NCBI GenBank assembly: GCA_927911475.1
Contig: CAKMPP010000066.1
Span: forward strand, 1 to 15,244
DNA length: 15,244 nt
Direction: 5' to 3'
Source: an uncultured Solobacterium sp.
Lineage (GTDB): Bacteria > Bacillota_I > Bacilli_A > Erysipelotrichales > Erysipelotrichaceae
Position numbers and translations under genes: made by a program. Shown piece by piece: positions 1 through 8,213 of the stretch. The notes under the pieces are model-generated. The model did not search any database and was not told the origin of the DNA. It saw only the letters and a program-made list of their open reading frames with translations. Position 1 is the first letter of the stretch; each line of letters begins with the position of its first letter.

Positions 1-1469
1 TATCTTTGTTTGCGACTAGATTAATTGCAAGTTGCTAGTCGTTGTTTTCTGTCCGCCCAGAAATATTTGCGGCGTCTTCTGTAATAACTTTATTTAGGCC
101 GCCGTTATCGACAATAAAATCATAGAGGTTCACTTTCTTTAGTGCTGTATAGATTTCATCTTCCGTTACATTTACTTTTGCAAGCATAAAGTTTTTGACG
201 GATTGTTTCATTAAAGATATAGGTGTTATAACTTACAACTGAAATGTGAGAATAGTACGATTCTCTACTTAATGTCTCCAAAGGTTTATTCCCAACAAGT
301 ATAGAACCTTGTTAGGGTGATATGCACCTAACAATAAATTTACAACTGTAGATTTACCGGAACCAGATTCACCAACAATTGCACACATGCCAGTTGAACC
401 AAAGTTCATGGATGCATGTTTCAATACATCACGAGTTCCATCATAAGAGAAGGTGACATCTTTCACTGTAATTTCTGTACTATCTACTGTTTCACTACCC
501 CATACTGGATCAGGTTGAGCAAGTAATGAGAGAATCTTATTACCTGCACTTGCGCCATTCATGGCAATATGGAAGGCAGAACCGAATGCACGTAGTGGTA
601 AGAAGAAGTCTACAGCTACAAGAATTAGGAATAGTGCTGCGTAAGCAGATAAGCTTCCGTTTACAACAGCATTAATAGTTAAGGCAATACCTAGACCAGC
701 ACCACCATATGCAACCATGTCCATAATTGTTGTACTAGCTAGCTGCATGACTAATACCTTCATCGTAATCTTACGGAACTCTTCGCTTGTTTCGTTCATC
801 TTGATATTTTGCGCTGCATCAGCCTGGAAAATCTTTAGTTCTTTGAGACCTTGTACACTATCTAAGAAACTATCTCCCATAGATGTGTATTTACCCCAGT
901 ACTTCGCAAAGATCTTCTTTGCGTAACGGGATACCGCAATAATGGACATTGGAATGAGTGGTACACATGCAAGTAATACAAGTGCAACAGCCCAATTGAT
1001 ACGTACAGTGACGATAAATAAAATGATAGGAGCAATCATCGCATAAAAAGAATTGTGGAATATATGCGGAATAATATAGGTCTAACTGTTCAACACCTTC
1101 CATGGATAATTGTGTTAAACCAGCCATACTCATATTGTCGGTAGTACGAACGCCCAACTTGATAATCTTGTCATAGATTTTCTGACGTAGGTCCTTCTTT
1201 ACGTTTCTACCTAAAGTATCCTTTAAGTTACCAATCATTCGAGAAGTCACATAACGAATTGCCATCGCAATGACGACAATGAGCGCTGGCAGGATAAAGC
1301 CTTGTGTCCCAATACCAGAGGATGCGTAATCAGCCGCATACTGAATGGCATAACAGATGGATGCGGTGATTGCAAGATTAGCAAATAAACCCACAATCAT
1401 AAGACCAACTGCATAGAATATATATTTTTTATTATCACCCAAAAGGGCTAAAAGTTTCTTATCTATCAT
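1..1469 (-). CDS. CydC/CydD-like ABC exporter half-transporter (partial, frameshifted)
   Basis: This is an ABC exporter with a membrane domain followed by an ATPase domain, probably a half-transporter of the CydCD (thiol export) type. As it stands it reads as two pieces, 891-1469 and 269-1039, plus fragments to the left edge. The start at 1469 follows AAGGAATT 7 bases upstream. The N-terminal ~300 residues hold hydrophobic segments and the coupling stretch GLKELKIFQAD, typical of CydC/D-like proteins. Walker A GESGSGKST lies near residue 365. After frame correction the signature ISGGQKQRLALA appears near 30-60; Walker B lies beyond the left edge. Restoring the frame needs one base removed at 1045-1049, one added at 307-308, and one removed at each of 192-196, 56-58, 45-48 and 32-33. 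All are in short homopolymers, so sequence error is likelier than gene decay. Substrate is inferred; no cydAB is in view. Confidence 0.75.
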
Positions 1470-1533
1470 TACTAGAATTCCTTTCGCATAGTTTATTTTA
1501 CACGATAAGTTAGTTATAGATAACCAAAATCAT

Positions 1534-1563
1534 ATAAAAAACAACAATCTATACGATTGTTGT
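1534..1563 (-). terminator. Rho-independent terminator of the chromate transporter gene
   Basis: A perfect 9-bp inverted repeat (ACAACAATC at 1541-1549, GATTGTTGT at 1555-1563) with a 5-base loop is followed, read on the minus strand, by a T run (1536-1541). It lies 10 bases past the stop codon at 1573-1575 and separates this gene from the ABC exporter gene downstream. Confidence 0.75.
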
Positions 1564-1572
1564 GGAAAATAA

Positions 1573-2124
1573 CTACTTATTAGAATGCATTTTGTTCTTA
1601 TAGGTATAGAATACATAGCCAAACACAGCAGCTAGTATTACAAGTAGTACCGTTGGAATATCTGTAAAATATGCTAGTAAGAATGCCACAAGACAGATAA
1701 TTAAGCTAGGGATATCTACAACACTTGTCTTAAATAAGTTCTTCACTGCTCCAAACATTAATACGCATACCGCAATCTGAATTCCAGCAAGCGCATGTTT
1801 TACTATATCGAGGGAAGAAAAGTTAGATAAGAAGGTTGCGATAATACTAATGATAATAATAGATGGAGTTATAACACCGAGTGTCGCTGCTAAAGCACCG
1901 AAGAAACCATCAATCTTTCCACCAATAAATGTGGATAAGTTGACTGCGATTGCACCTGGTGTGCATTGGCTAATTGCATAGTAATTTAGCACATCTTCAG
2001 CCGTTACCCAGTGGTGTTTATCGACAACTTCTTTTTGAATCATTGGAATCATTGCATATCCACCACCGAAGGTAAATAAGCCGATTTTGAACCAAGAAAT
2101 ATAAAGTTTAGCAAGTTTGTTCAT
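1573..2124 (-). CDS. Half-size chromate transporter (CHR family)
   Basis: This 183-residue membrane protein has a single CHR domain. Family motifs are clear: FTFGGGYAMIPMIQKEVV near residues 13-30 and CTPGAIAVNLSTFIGG near 55-70, followed by about four hydrophobic segments to the C-terminus. CHR proteins export chromate in some bacteria, but many Bacillota members have no shown substrate. I chose the start at 2124 because GAGG lies five bases upstream; the in-frame ATG at 2157 has no ribosome binding site and would add an implausible basic extension. Short CHR proteins are often encoded as tandem pairs that form a heterodimer. No partner is visible: the gene upstream is divergent and the one downstream is an ABC exporter. 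It may act as a homodimer or have its partner elsewhere. Confidence 0.85.
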   Translation of the reverse strand: MNKLAKLYISWFKIGLFTFGGGYAMIPMIQKEVVDKHHWVTAEDVLNYYAISQCTPGAIAVNLSTFIGGKIDGFFGALAATLGVITPSIIIISIIATFLSNFSSLDIVKHALAGIQIAVCVLMFGAVKNLFKTSVVDIPSLIICLVAFLLAYFTDIPTVLLVILAAVFGYVFYTYKNKMHSNK

Positions 2125-2228
2125 GTAACCTCGTTTTCTTGAATTCAACACTAGCATTTTTTTGCCTATCCGTAAATAAAATTACGTATGTAGAATACAA
2201 TTGAAGAGATATAAAAAATCGTGTATTA

Positions 2229-2251
2229 TGCTATAATTCACTAGTGAGAGG
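2229..2251 (+). promoter_or_regulatory. Extended -10 promoter and RBS of the XpaC-AAA operon
   Basis: TGCTATAAT at 2229-2237 is a perfect extended -10 element (TGnTATAAT). No -35 hexamer is visible at the usual distance. The predicted RNA start is about 2244, giving a very short leader with GAGAGG at 2246-2251, nine bases before the ATG at 2261. Confidence 0.6.
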
Positions 2252-2260
2252 TTATAAAAA

Positions 2261-3226
2261 ATGAAAAACAGAAAGAACTCTGATTTTGGTTGGATATTCT
2301 TCTTAATATTTTTTCTTGGAGGAGGAACGTTTATACCTATGTTAATTATTATTGGTATCGTATTTGCGATTGTAATGGCTGCGGTAAATGCTTCGAAGAG
2401 AAATGAGCAAAGATCAAACCCATACGCTAGCTATTCTTCATCTAACTACTATGCTGGGAATCGTGCTTCAAATATTTCCGCATCACAGATGGCAAAGAAT
2501 AACATTTTCTTACGTAAGTGGTTTAGAACACATACTGCGTTAAACGTTAGCACAGGTATTGAGTTACGTGTACGTAATGGTGAATATAAGTCACTCTCTA
2601 ATCTAGATGTATATCGTAATGGTATCTTGGTGAGTGGTTTGAATGTATTTGGTGCAAACTATCCAGAATCCTATGAACAGATTCTAAGAGAAGTTTCTAA
2701 GCAGGCTGACGATTACCAGAACACTGATGTGATTGATGTTCAGGCTACACCAACAAATGTGAAGAAGGAAGAAGTTAAAGTTGAACAGCCATCTTCTAGT
2801 GCACAAAACTATATTGATCAGATTAATGCATTAAATGATGCAATTCCTGATGAAGAAATTTCAAATGGCTTATTTGAAACATGTGCACTTTTAAAACAAG
2901 CGCAGAAGTTAGAAACAACTTTTCCTGCATCCAAAGGAAAGCTCAAAAAGTTATATGATTATTATTTGCCAATCCTTGTGCGTATTTTAAAACAATATGA
3001 CGCTCTTCAGACTGCACAGACAGATCCAAACTACGCTGAAACAAAAGAAAAGTTAGGTAAGACTGTCGTATTAATTAATGATGCGATGAAGAATATGATT
3101 GCAAGTTACACAGACCAAGACTTTATTAATCTATCTGCTGATATGGCTACATTAAATGCTGTATTAAAGAAGGATGGCTTAACAAGTGATGGCATGATTG
3201 AAGTTGGAAACAAAGGAGACGAGTAA
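2261..3226 (+). CDS. XpaC-family membrane protein (5-bromo-4-chloroindolyl phosphate hydrolysis family)
   Basis: This 321-residue protein has a hydrophobic N-terminus (about residues 11-44, with a Gly-rich break at 20-23, so one long or two short membrane segments). A Ser/Tyr/Asn-rich linker follows, then a soluble segment around 75-150 I do not recognise, a charged linker, and a helical C-terminal domain (about 185-315). The C-terminal domain resembles XpaC: it has the IPDEEIS opening and the conserved LYDYYLPILVRILKQYDAL stretch. XpaC was named for hydrolysis of an indolyl phosphate dye; its true role is unknown, and it commonly neighbours TelA-family genes. The stop codon overlaps the start of the next gene (TAATG at 3224-3228), implying coupled translation and related function. 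Confidence 0.75.
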   Translation: MKNRKNSDFGWIFFLIFFLGGGTFIPMLIIIGIVFAIVMAAVNASKRNEQRSNPYASYSSSNYYAGNRASNISASQMAKNNIFLRKWFRTHTALNVSTGIELRVRNGEYKSLSNLDVYRNGILVSGLNVFGANYPESYEQILREVSKQADDYQNTDVIDVQATPTNVKKEEVKVEQPSSSAQNYIDQINALNDAIPDEEISNGLFETCALLKQAQKLETTFPASKGKLKKLYDYYLPILVRILKQYDALQTAQTDPNYAETKEKLGKTVVLINDAMKNMIASYTDQDFINLSADMATLNAVLKKDGLTSDGMIEVGNKGDE

Positions 3227-5367
3227 TGTCGAAGGATCGTAGAACAGAGGAAAAAGAAAGACTTTGGAATGAGGTCTTAGGCAAAAAACGTGCTTATGAA
3301 TCCACAGATGCGTCGGAACAAATTACATTAAGCATTGATGGCAACGAGCAAAGCCAGAATTTAAATATTCTAAAACAACCAGACCAAGCAATGCAGGAGT
3401 TGAATGCAATCTTGCGTAAACAGCAGAAGGATCTGGAAGATATGCATGCGGCATTACAGAAGAAAGATGAACCATTAGATATCTCTGCAATGAGTATGGA
3501 TGTTTTAGAAAGAGACTTAAAGCGTGATTATGGTTTAAGCGAAGTTGAACAAAAACCTGTTGAGAAAAAGGAGTTTAACTCACAGAAGTTATTTGATGAT
3601 ATCTATAACGTCATTATCTCAAAAGTGATGGGTCAAAAAGACGCAATCCAACAATGGTAAATGCATTTAGAAGACCATATTTGATGGGTGAGGAAGCAGG
3701 GAAGGCAAAGAATGTCATTCTTGTCTCCGGGCCAGTGGGTTCTGGTAGACATGAAGCTGTTACACAGATGGCTCGTTCTTTATACGAACGTCAAGTATTT
3801 GTCAGTGATGAAGTATATACGATTGATATGAGTCGTTATACATCATCAGGGCAAGAACAGATTTTCTTACAGGACTTGTATGAGGCAATCTCAGGTAATG
3901 GTTCTGTTATCTGCTTTGAAAACTTTGAAAATGGATTCCCAGCATTCTTACGTATGATTAGTTCGCTTGTGACGACAGGTAGTTGTGTACTGAATAAGCG
4001 TTATGTTTTAAATAAGGGAGTGCTTGTAGAGAATCAGACTGGACTTGTAAAGATAGCGTGGATACTTTAAGCGTTGGTGGTAAGTATCTTGTCTTTATGA
4101 CAACTGGTAGTGTATCGAAGGTTCAAGATGCCTTCGGTGCAGACTTTATGTATCATGTTTTAGATACAGTTACATTAAAGAAGCTAGATGAGGATAGTAT
4201 TCGCTCCATTATCCAAGTTCAAACAACAAACTTGGTTAAGAAAGCTGAGGAAAATCTAAAGATTAAGTTACAGGTTGAAGATTCTGTACAAGATTGGGTA
4301 GCGCAACACTTTAATAAGGATTTAGGTGCTGCATCTATCAGTTCTAACTTCTATGATTTCTACGTATCACTAGGGCAAGCTGTATTAGACTATTCCCTAG
4401 GAAATATGGAAGAGATTCCTATGACCGTAAAGAATGATATTCCTGTCATTACAGTTAAGGAACAAGATATTCAGATGAGTCGATCACGTAATAGTAGCGA
4501 AGAACTTGAAGAAGTAAATCGTGAATTAAGTGAGATTATTGGTCTTGATGAAGTGAAGTCTTATATTACTTCCTTACAATCCTTAGTTGCAATGCAGCAA
4601 AAGCGTCGTGAACAAGGCATGAAGACTGCGACACTTTCCAAGCATATGATTTTTACAGGAAATCCTGGTACAGGTAAGACAACAATCGCGAGATTAATTT
4701 CTCGTTATATGAAGGCTATCGGTGCATTAACACAAGGACAACTTGTAGAAGTATCTAGATCAGACTTAGTTGCGCAGTACGTTGGACAGACTGCTCCATT
4801 AACAATGTCAGTCATTAAGTCTGCGATTGGTGGTGTACTCTTTATCGATGAAGCGTACGCACTACATCGTGGTAAAGATGATGCGTTTGGCTTAGAGTGT
4901 ATCGATACGCTTGTAAAGGCGATGGAAGATAACCGTGATAACTTAATCGTTATCTTAGCGGGATATAAGAAGGAAATGTCAGTATTCCTAGAGTCTAACT
5001 CTGGTCTAAAGTCACGTTTCCCAAATATCATCAACTTTAAGGATTACACAGGCGAAGAACTCTACAAGATTGCTTGTCTACAAGCAAGGGTAAAGGTTAT
5101 CATATTGATGAAGCTCTTGCGGATAAGTTAACTGCTTACTTCAATGAAGTACAGAGTATTAATCCAATGGAAGCTGGTAATGGTAGACTTGCACGTAATA
5201 TGATTGAAGACGCAATCTTGCGTCAATCCACAAGACTTGTATCTAGTCCAGATAGTGATATGAGTGAACTGATAGAGGCTGACTTTGATTTTACAATCAA
5301 GATTCAACCGCCAAAGACTAGCGATTCGCCTACACTAGAAGATTTATTAAAAATGACACAGAAGTAG
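3226..5367 (+). CDS. Composite AAA+ protein: degenerate ClpB-D2-like module plus CbbX/SpoVK-like AAA+ (frameshifted)
   Basis: This is one gene of about 714 residues, broken into frames 3226-3660, 3654-4070, 4058-5131 and 5074-5367. Adding one base at 3653-3654 (AA), 4052 (G) and 5086-5087 (AA) restores a single frame, with homology running through each joint. Corrected residues 1-115 are charged, Gln/Glu-rich and probably coiled coil. Residues ~120-400 resemble the second AAA+ domain of ClpA/ClpB (FDDIYNVIISKVMGQKDAIQ opening), but Walker A reads GPVGSGRHE with Arg175 for the catalytic Lys, and Walker B is replaced by ICFENFEN, so ATPase activity is unlikely. Residues ~440-714 form an intact CbbX/SpoVK-type AAA+ domain: Walker A GNPGTGKTT at 479-487, Walker B LFIDEAYAL with Asp542-Glu543, and an arginine-finger candidate SRF at Arg598. 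AAGGAG precedes the start. It is coupled to the XpaC gene. The role is inferred to be protein remodelling at the membrane. Confidence 0.8.
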
Positions 5368-5369
5368 TA

Positions 5370-5410
5370 ATGAAAAGTGCTAAATGAAATGTTTGGCACT
5401 TTTCATTATA
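5370..5410 (+). terminator. Rho-independent terminator of the XpaC-AAA operon
   Basis: A 15-bp stem (5370-5384 with 5392-5406, one G-T wobble, 7-base loop) starts three bases after the stop codon and ends in a T/A-rich tail. The strongest core is ATGAAAAGTGC paired with GCACTTTTCAT. Confidence 0.75.
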
Positions 5411-5414
5411 TATA

Positions 5415-5502
5415 CATGCATGCACGTTTTGTGATATTCAATGATAAATAGTTGAATATGCAAGTATTTTATGTAAGCGTTTATAACTCTTATGCATGCA
5501 TG
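5415..5502 (+). repeat. Paired ATGCATGCA palindromes flanking an inverted repeat
   Basis: ATGCATGCA occurs at 5416-5424 and again at 5492-5500, the second inside a 10-bp palindrome at 5492-5501. Between them is an 8-bp inverted repeat, ATATTCAA (5434-5441) and TTGAATAT (5452-5459), with a 10-base loop. The array lies between the operon terminator and the lysozyme promoter, where operator sites would be expected. No regulator is identified. Confidence 0.4.
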
Positions 5503-5564
5503 GTTTTTGCACAATTTATATTATGGTAATTTTGTGTGAAAATTGTGTATTCTATGCGCTAAAT

Positions 5565-5600
5565 TTGACGATTTATTATTTTTTCGTGTATGATTTTTGT
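5565..5600 (+). promoter_or_regulatory. Promoter predicting a leaderless mRNA for the lysozyme-domain gene
   Basis: TTGACG (5565-5570) and TATGAT (5589-5594) are separated by 18 bases, close to the sigma-A consensus. Transcription would start about seven bases after the -10, at the A of the ATG at 5601. No Shine-Dalgarno sequence lies upstream of 5601. Confidence 0.55.
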
Positions 5601-6668
5601 ATGAAAAAATTATTACAAATGACGACAAAGAAGTTTCTTGCGTTTGGTTTGGCTGCTTGCATGTTGGGTGGCACAGCACTTGGTTATGTGTTTGCAAGAA
5701 ACGATTATATGAATAAGCAGATGTTACTATCGCAAGCTAAGTTATATGATTCCTTAAAACTTAACATGAGCGGTATTACGACAGCTGAGTATGGAAATGT
5801 GTTTGACTTACATACATTAGTTGCGGAATATACTGGTGACTTAAAGATTGATGGACAGATTGATGCCAGTGCAGTTGGTACATACCCAATCAAACTGATA
5901 TTGTCTGGCAAAGAGTCTAAGTTTGGTTTAACAAATTCTAAGACATTTACAGCGAGCGTAAATGTTGTGGATACAAAACCTGCAGAGATTGCTTTAGCAG
6001 CTAGTAGCGTGGATATTAAAGCAGGAAGTTCTTACGATCTATTCTCTAATATTTCCTCGGTTATTGATCCGATTGATGGTAGTTTAACTGCTTCAACTGA
6101 AAATGGTAAAGGTTACTACACAGTTGCGGTGGATGGTGATATCTCTAAGGCTGGTACTTATACAGCAACAGTTACAGCAACAGATAAGAATGGTAATGTT
6201 TCTACAGCCTCTTATACAATTAATGTCACAAGAGCGTATGTATCTAGTGGACCTGTAGATACTTCTGGCAACTATCAAGTAATCTACTCTTATTTAACAG
6301 GTACACTTGGTCTATCTAGAGCAGCAGCGTGTGGTGTTCTAGCGAATATGTGGCAAGAGTCCAAGTTTAATCCAACTGCGGGTTCATCCTATTATGGTTT
6401 ATGCCAATGGGGCGGTGGTCGATATACAAACTTAGTAAACTACTGTGCAAATAACGGACTAGACTACACAACAGTAGAAGGACAGTTAGCATTTTTGACG
6501 CATGAATTAACAGGTGCATATAACAGTACGCTTGTTGGTTTACAGAATGTTGCGGATTCAGCAGAAGGTGCAGCAGAGGCAGCTACAATCTTCGTATCAA
6601 GATACGAGGGGGCTTCTCATACAGCAGGACGTGCTGAAAAAGCATATGCATATTATCTAGAAGGATAA
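5601..6668 (+). CDS. Secreted/anchored Ig-like and phage-tail-lysozyme domain protein
   Basis: This 355-residue protein is probably a peptidoglycan hydrolase acting outside the membrane. Residues 1-33 are a signal peptide or N-terminal anchor: basic start, then hydrophobic 12-31, with no clear lipobox. Residues ~40-122 form a beta-rich region I cannot name. Residues ~125-210 resemble a bacterial Ig-like domain, with the AGTYTATVTATDKNGNVS pattern. Residues ~222-355 match the phage tail lysozyme fold: a YSYLTGTLGLSRAAACGVLANM helix pair, then WQESKFNP with Glu253 as the likely catalytic acid, then GLCQWGGGRY and a C-terminal EGASHTAGRAEKAYAYY. An upstream in-frame ATG at 5496 is rejected because the added 35 residues overlap the promoter and do not look coding. 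Terminators lie on both sides, so it is monocistronic. No phage genes are nearby, so this is a cellular use of the domain. Confidence 0.85.
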   Translation: MKKLLQMTTKKFLAFGLAACMLGGTALGYVFARNDYMNKQMLLSQAKLYDSLKLNMSGITTAEYGNVFDLHTLVAEYTGDLKIDGQIDASAVGTYPIKLILSGKESKFGLTNSKTFTASVNVVDTKPAEIALAASSVDIKAGSSYDLFSNISSVIDPIDGSLTASTENGKGYYTVAVDGDISKAGTYTATVTATDKNGNVSTASYTINVTRAYVSSGPVDTSGNYQVIYSYLTGTLGLSRAAACGVLANMWQESKFNPTAGSSYYGLCQWGGGRYTNLVNYCANNGLDYTTVEGQLAFLTHELTGAYNSTLVGLQNVADSAEGAAEAATIFVSRYEGASHTAGRAEKAYAYYLEG

Positions 6669-6678
6669 TCATTAAAAT

Positions 6679-6734
6679 AACCTCTATATCAATTTGAATT
6701 TTTAAAAAGTTCAAATTGAGTAGGGGTTTTTGTT
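6679..6734 (+). terminator. Rho-independent terminator after the lysozyme-domain gene
   Basis: The stem core TCAATTTGAA (6689-6698) pairs with TTCAAATTGA (6710-6719). An outer extension pairs CCTCTA (6681-6686) with TAGGGG (6721-6726), and a T-rich run follows. It starts about 11 bases after the stop codon. Confidence 0.75.
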
Positions 6735-6805
6735 TGCGAATTTTACAACATAGAGTTCAATTAGATTTACATAGCATAACAATGAATTCAAGATAAATAG
6801 AAGTG

Positions 6806-6814
6806 TGATATAGT
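6806..6814 (+). promoter_or_regulatory. Extended -10 promoter of the sulfur operon
   Basis: TGATATAGT fits the extended -10 pattern TGnTATAAT with one change. A weak -35 candidate, TTCAAG, lies at 6787-6792 with a 16-base spacer. Transcription would start near 6821. The stretch 6735-6805 shows nothing else I can support. Confidence 0.45.
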
Positions 6815-6820
6815 ATTAAA

Positions 6821-6868
6821 ACATAGACACAGAGTACCAGCCTACAATAGCTCTGCATATTTCTATGT
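6821..6868 (+). promoter_or_regulatory. Structured 5' leader of the sulfur operon
   Basis: ACATAGA (6821-6827) pairs perfectly with TCTATGT (6862-6868), and inside it CAGAG (6830-6834) pairs with CTCTG (6851-6855). This makes a 48-base hairpin with an asymmetric internal loop and a 16-base apical loop, beginning right at the predicted RNA start. It matches no riboswitch class I can recall. It could be a 5' stabilising stem or a regulatory leader for the roughly 120-base untranslated region. Confidence 0.35.
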
Positions 6869-6939
6869 CAAACAATATGAAAATGATAGGGCTTCCATAC
6901 AATGAGGGGGATAGTTTTATCATGGATGAAAAAGGAGAA

Positions 6940-8208
6940 ATGAAAAGTATGAAACAAACAGAAAGAATTGCTGGCTTTGTCTTGCTTGCAATTACAATTT
7001 TGTTCGGCATGTTTGGATTGAGTTCCTCAATGCTGTATTTTAGATTAGCGATGGGTTGTATCTTAGGTTACGCTCTTGCTAGAGGCTTTATGGGATTTGC
7101 AGGAAGTGTAAATCGTGCCTATAAGGGTGGTTCTACAAAGTTAATGAGAACATTAATGTTTATGTTCTTCGTATCAGCTGCAGTTAGTACAGCAGTATTA
7201 TATAACGCAGACGTTTCCCAGTTTGACCTTTGGGTAAACCCTATTAACTTAGGCTTAATCGTAGGTGGACTTCTCTTCGGCTTCGGTATGGCTTTTGCGT
7301 CATGCTGTGCATCTGGTGTATTAACAGACTTAGTTGCGGCATTTCCTAGAGGTATTGTTACCTTACTATTCTTCTGTATTGGTGTATTTGTAGGCTTTCC
7401 AATTCAGAATACAGCAAGCTGGGTACAAGATTCTTTAATCAAGTTTGGTGATAAGAATGGTGTATACTTCCCAGATCTATTTGGATTTGATGGTTTACAG
7501 GGTTACTTAGGTGCTCTAATTCTAACTGGTATTCTTTGCTTGATCGTAGTGAAGTTAAGCTATCTCTACGAAAAGAAGAGAAAGGAAGCAGGAACTTACT
7601 TCGGTATTGGTAGCGAAACAGTACAGTTAGCTGCTGAAAAGAAGTCTTTAGATGAAACAGAACCAGTTTGTCCATGCAGCGAAGATGGATATGAAAAGAT
7701 CTTTGCTCGTCCTTGGAGCTTAAGAACAGCTGTTCTTGTAATTTCTGCAGTATTCGTATTACTCATGGGTGTTACTAAGGCTGGTTGGGGAGCAAGTACT
7801 CCTTACGGATTCTGGTTCGGTAAGTTACTCATGTTATTCGGTGTTAAGGTAGAAGCTATCGTTGAGTTTACAAAGGGAGCAGCTGGTCCTTACCAAATGC
7901 CTTTCTTTGAGCACCCAATCAATGTACAGAACGTAGGTATTGTATTAGGTACATTTATCTACATGTTAACTTCAAATAACTTCGTATCATTCTGCAAGTC
8001 AAGCTGGAAGATGAATCCAAAGCAGGCATTATTCTATGCAATCGGTGGATTTGCAATGGGATTTGGTACAAGACTTTCTAACGGATGTAATGTAGGAGCT
8101 CTATATACTCCAATCGCAAACTTCTCATTATCAGGATGGATTTTCTTAATCGTCATGGTAACTGGTGGAGTTGTTGGAAATATCGTTGCTAAAAAAGTTC
8201 GTTTATAA
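6940..8208 (+). CDS. YeeE/YedE-family sulfur (or selenium) oxyanion transporter
   Basis: This multi-spanning membrane protein is built of two related halves. Members import thiosulfate or serve selenium metabolism. Half-defining Cys motifs are present: SCCASG (Cys codons 7303-7308) and GCNVGALY (Cys codon 8086-8088). Other family marks are GFAGSVNRAY, WVNPINLG and GFPIQNTASW. A charged loop between the halves carries CPC (codons 7669-7677). The start is uncertain: AAGGAG sits 2 bases before ATG 6940 and 11 bases before ATG 6949, while ATG 6922 has a distant GAGGGGG. ATG 6865 is unlikely because it is buried in the leader stem and has no ribosome binding site. The protein has about 419-428 residues. 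It is first in an operon with an APC permease 5 bases downstream and a CoA-disulfide reductase-rhodanese, which favours a reduced-sulfur substrate over selenium. Confidence 0.85.
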   Translation: MKSMKQTERIAGFVLLAITILFGMFGLSSSMLYFRLAMGCILGYALARGFMGFAGSVNRAYKGGSTKLMRTLMFMFFVSAAVSTAVLYNADVSQFDLWVNPINLGLIVGGLLFGFGMAFASCCASGVLTDLVAAFPRGIVTLLFFCIGVFVGFPIQNTASWVQDSLIKFGDKNGVYFPDLFGFDGLQGYLGALILTGILCLIVVKLSYLYEKKRKEAGTYFGIGSETVQLAAEKKSLDETEPVCPCSEDGYEKIFARPWSLRTAVLVISAVFVLLMGVTKAGWGASTPYGFWFGKLLMLFGVKVEAIVEFTKGAAGPYQMPFFEHPINVQNVGIVLGTFIYMLTSNNFVSFCKSSWKMNPKQALFYAIGGFAMGFGTRLSNGCNVGALYTPIANFSLSGWIFLIVMVTGGVVGNIVAKKVRL

Positions 8209-8213
8209 AATAA

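Noticed and set aside
2139..2148. TTGAATTCAA palindrome between the CHR gene and its divergent neighbour
   Set aside because: A single 10-base palindrome in AT-rich DNA is expected by chance, and no second copy or promoter overlap supports an operator.
3226..5367. Four separate overlapping genes
   Set aside because: Each joint lacks a ribosome binding site, and one inserted base at each restores one continuous two-domain AAA+ protein.
5496..5600. 35-residue N-terminal extension of the lysozyme-domain protein from ATG 5496
   Set aside because: It overlaps the -35/-10 pair and an ATGCATGCA palindrome, has no ribosome binding site, and does not read like a signal peptide; ATG 5601 does.
6865..6939. 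Longer N-terminus of the YeeE/YedE protein from ATG 6865
   Set aside because: The ATG lies inside a hairpin arm, has no Shine-Dalgarno sequence, and the extra residues are not like the family's N-terminus.
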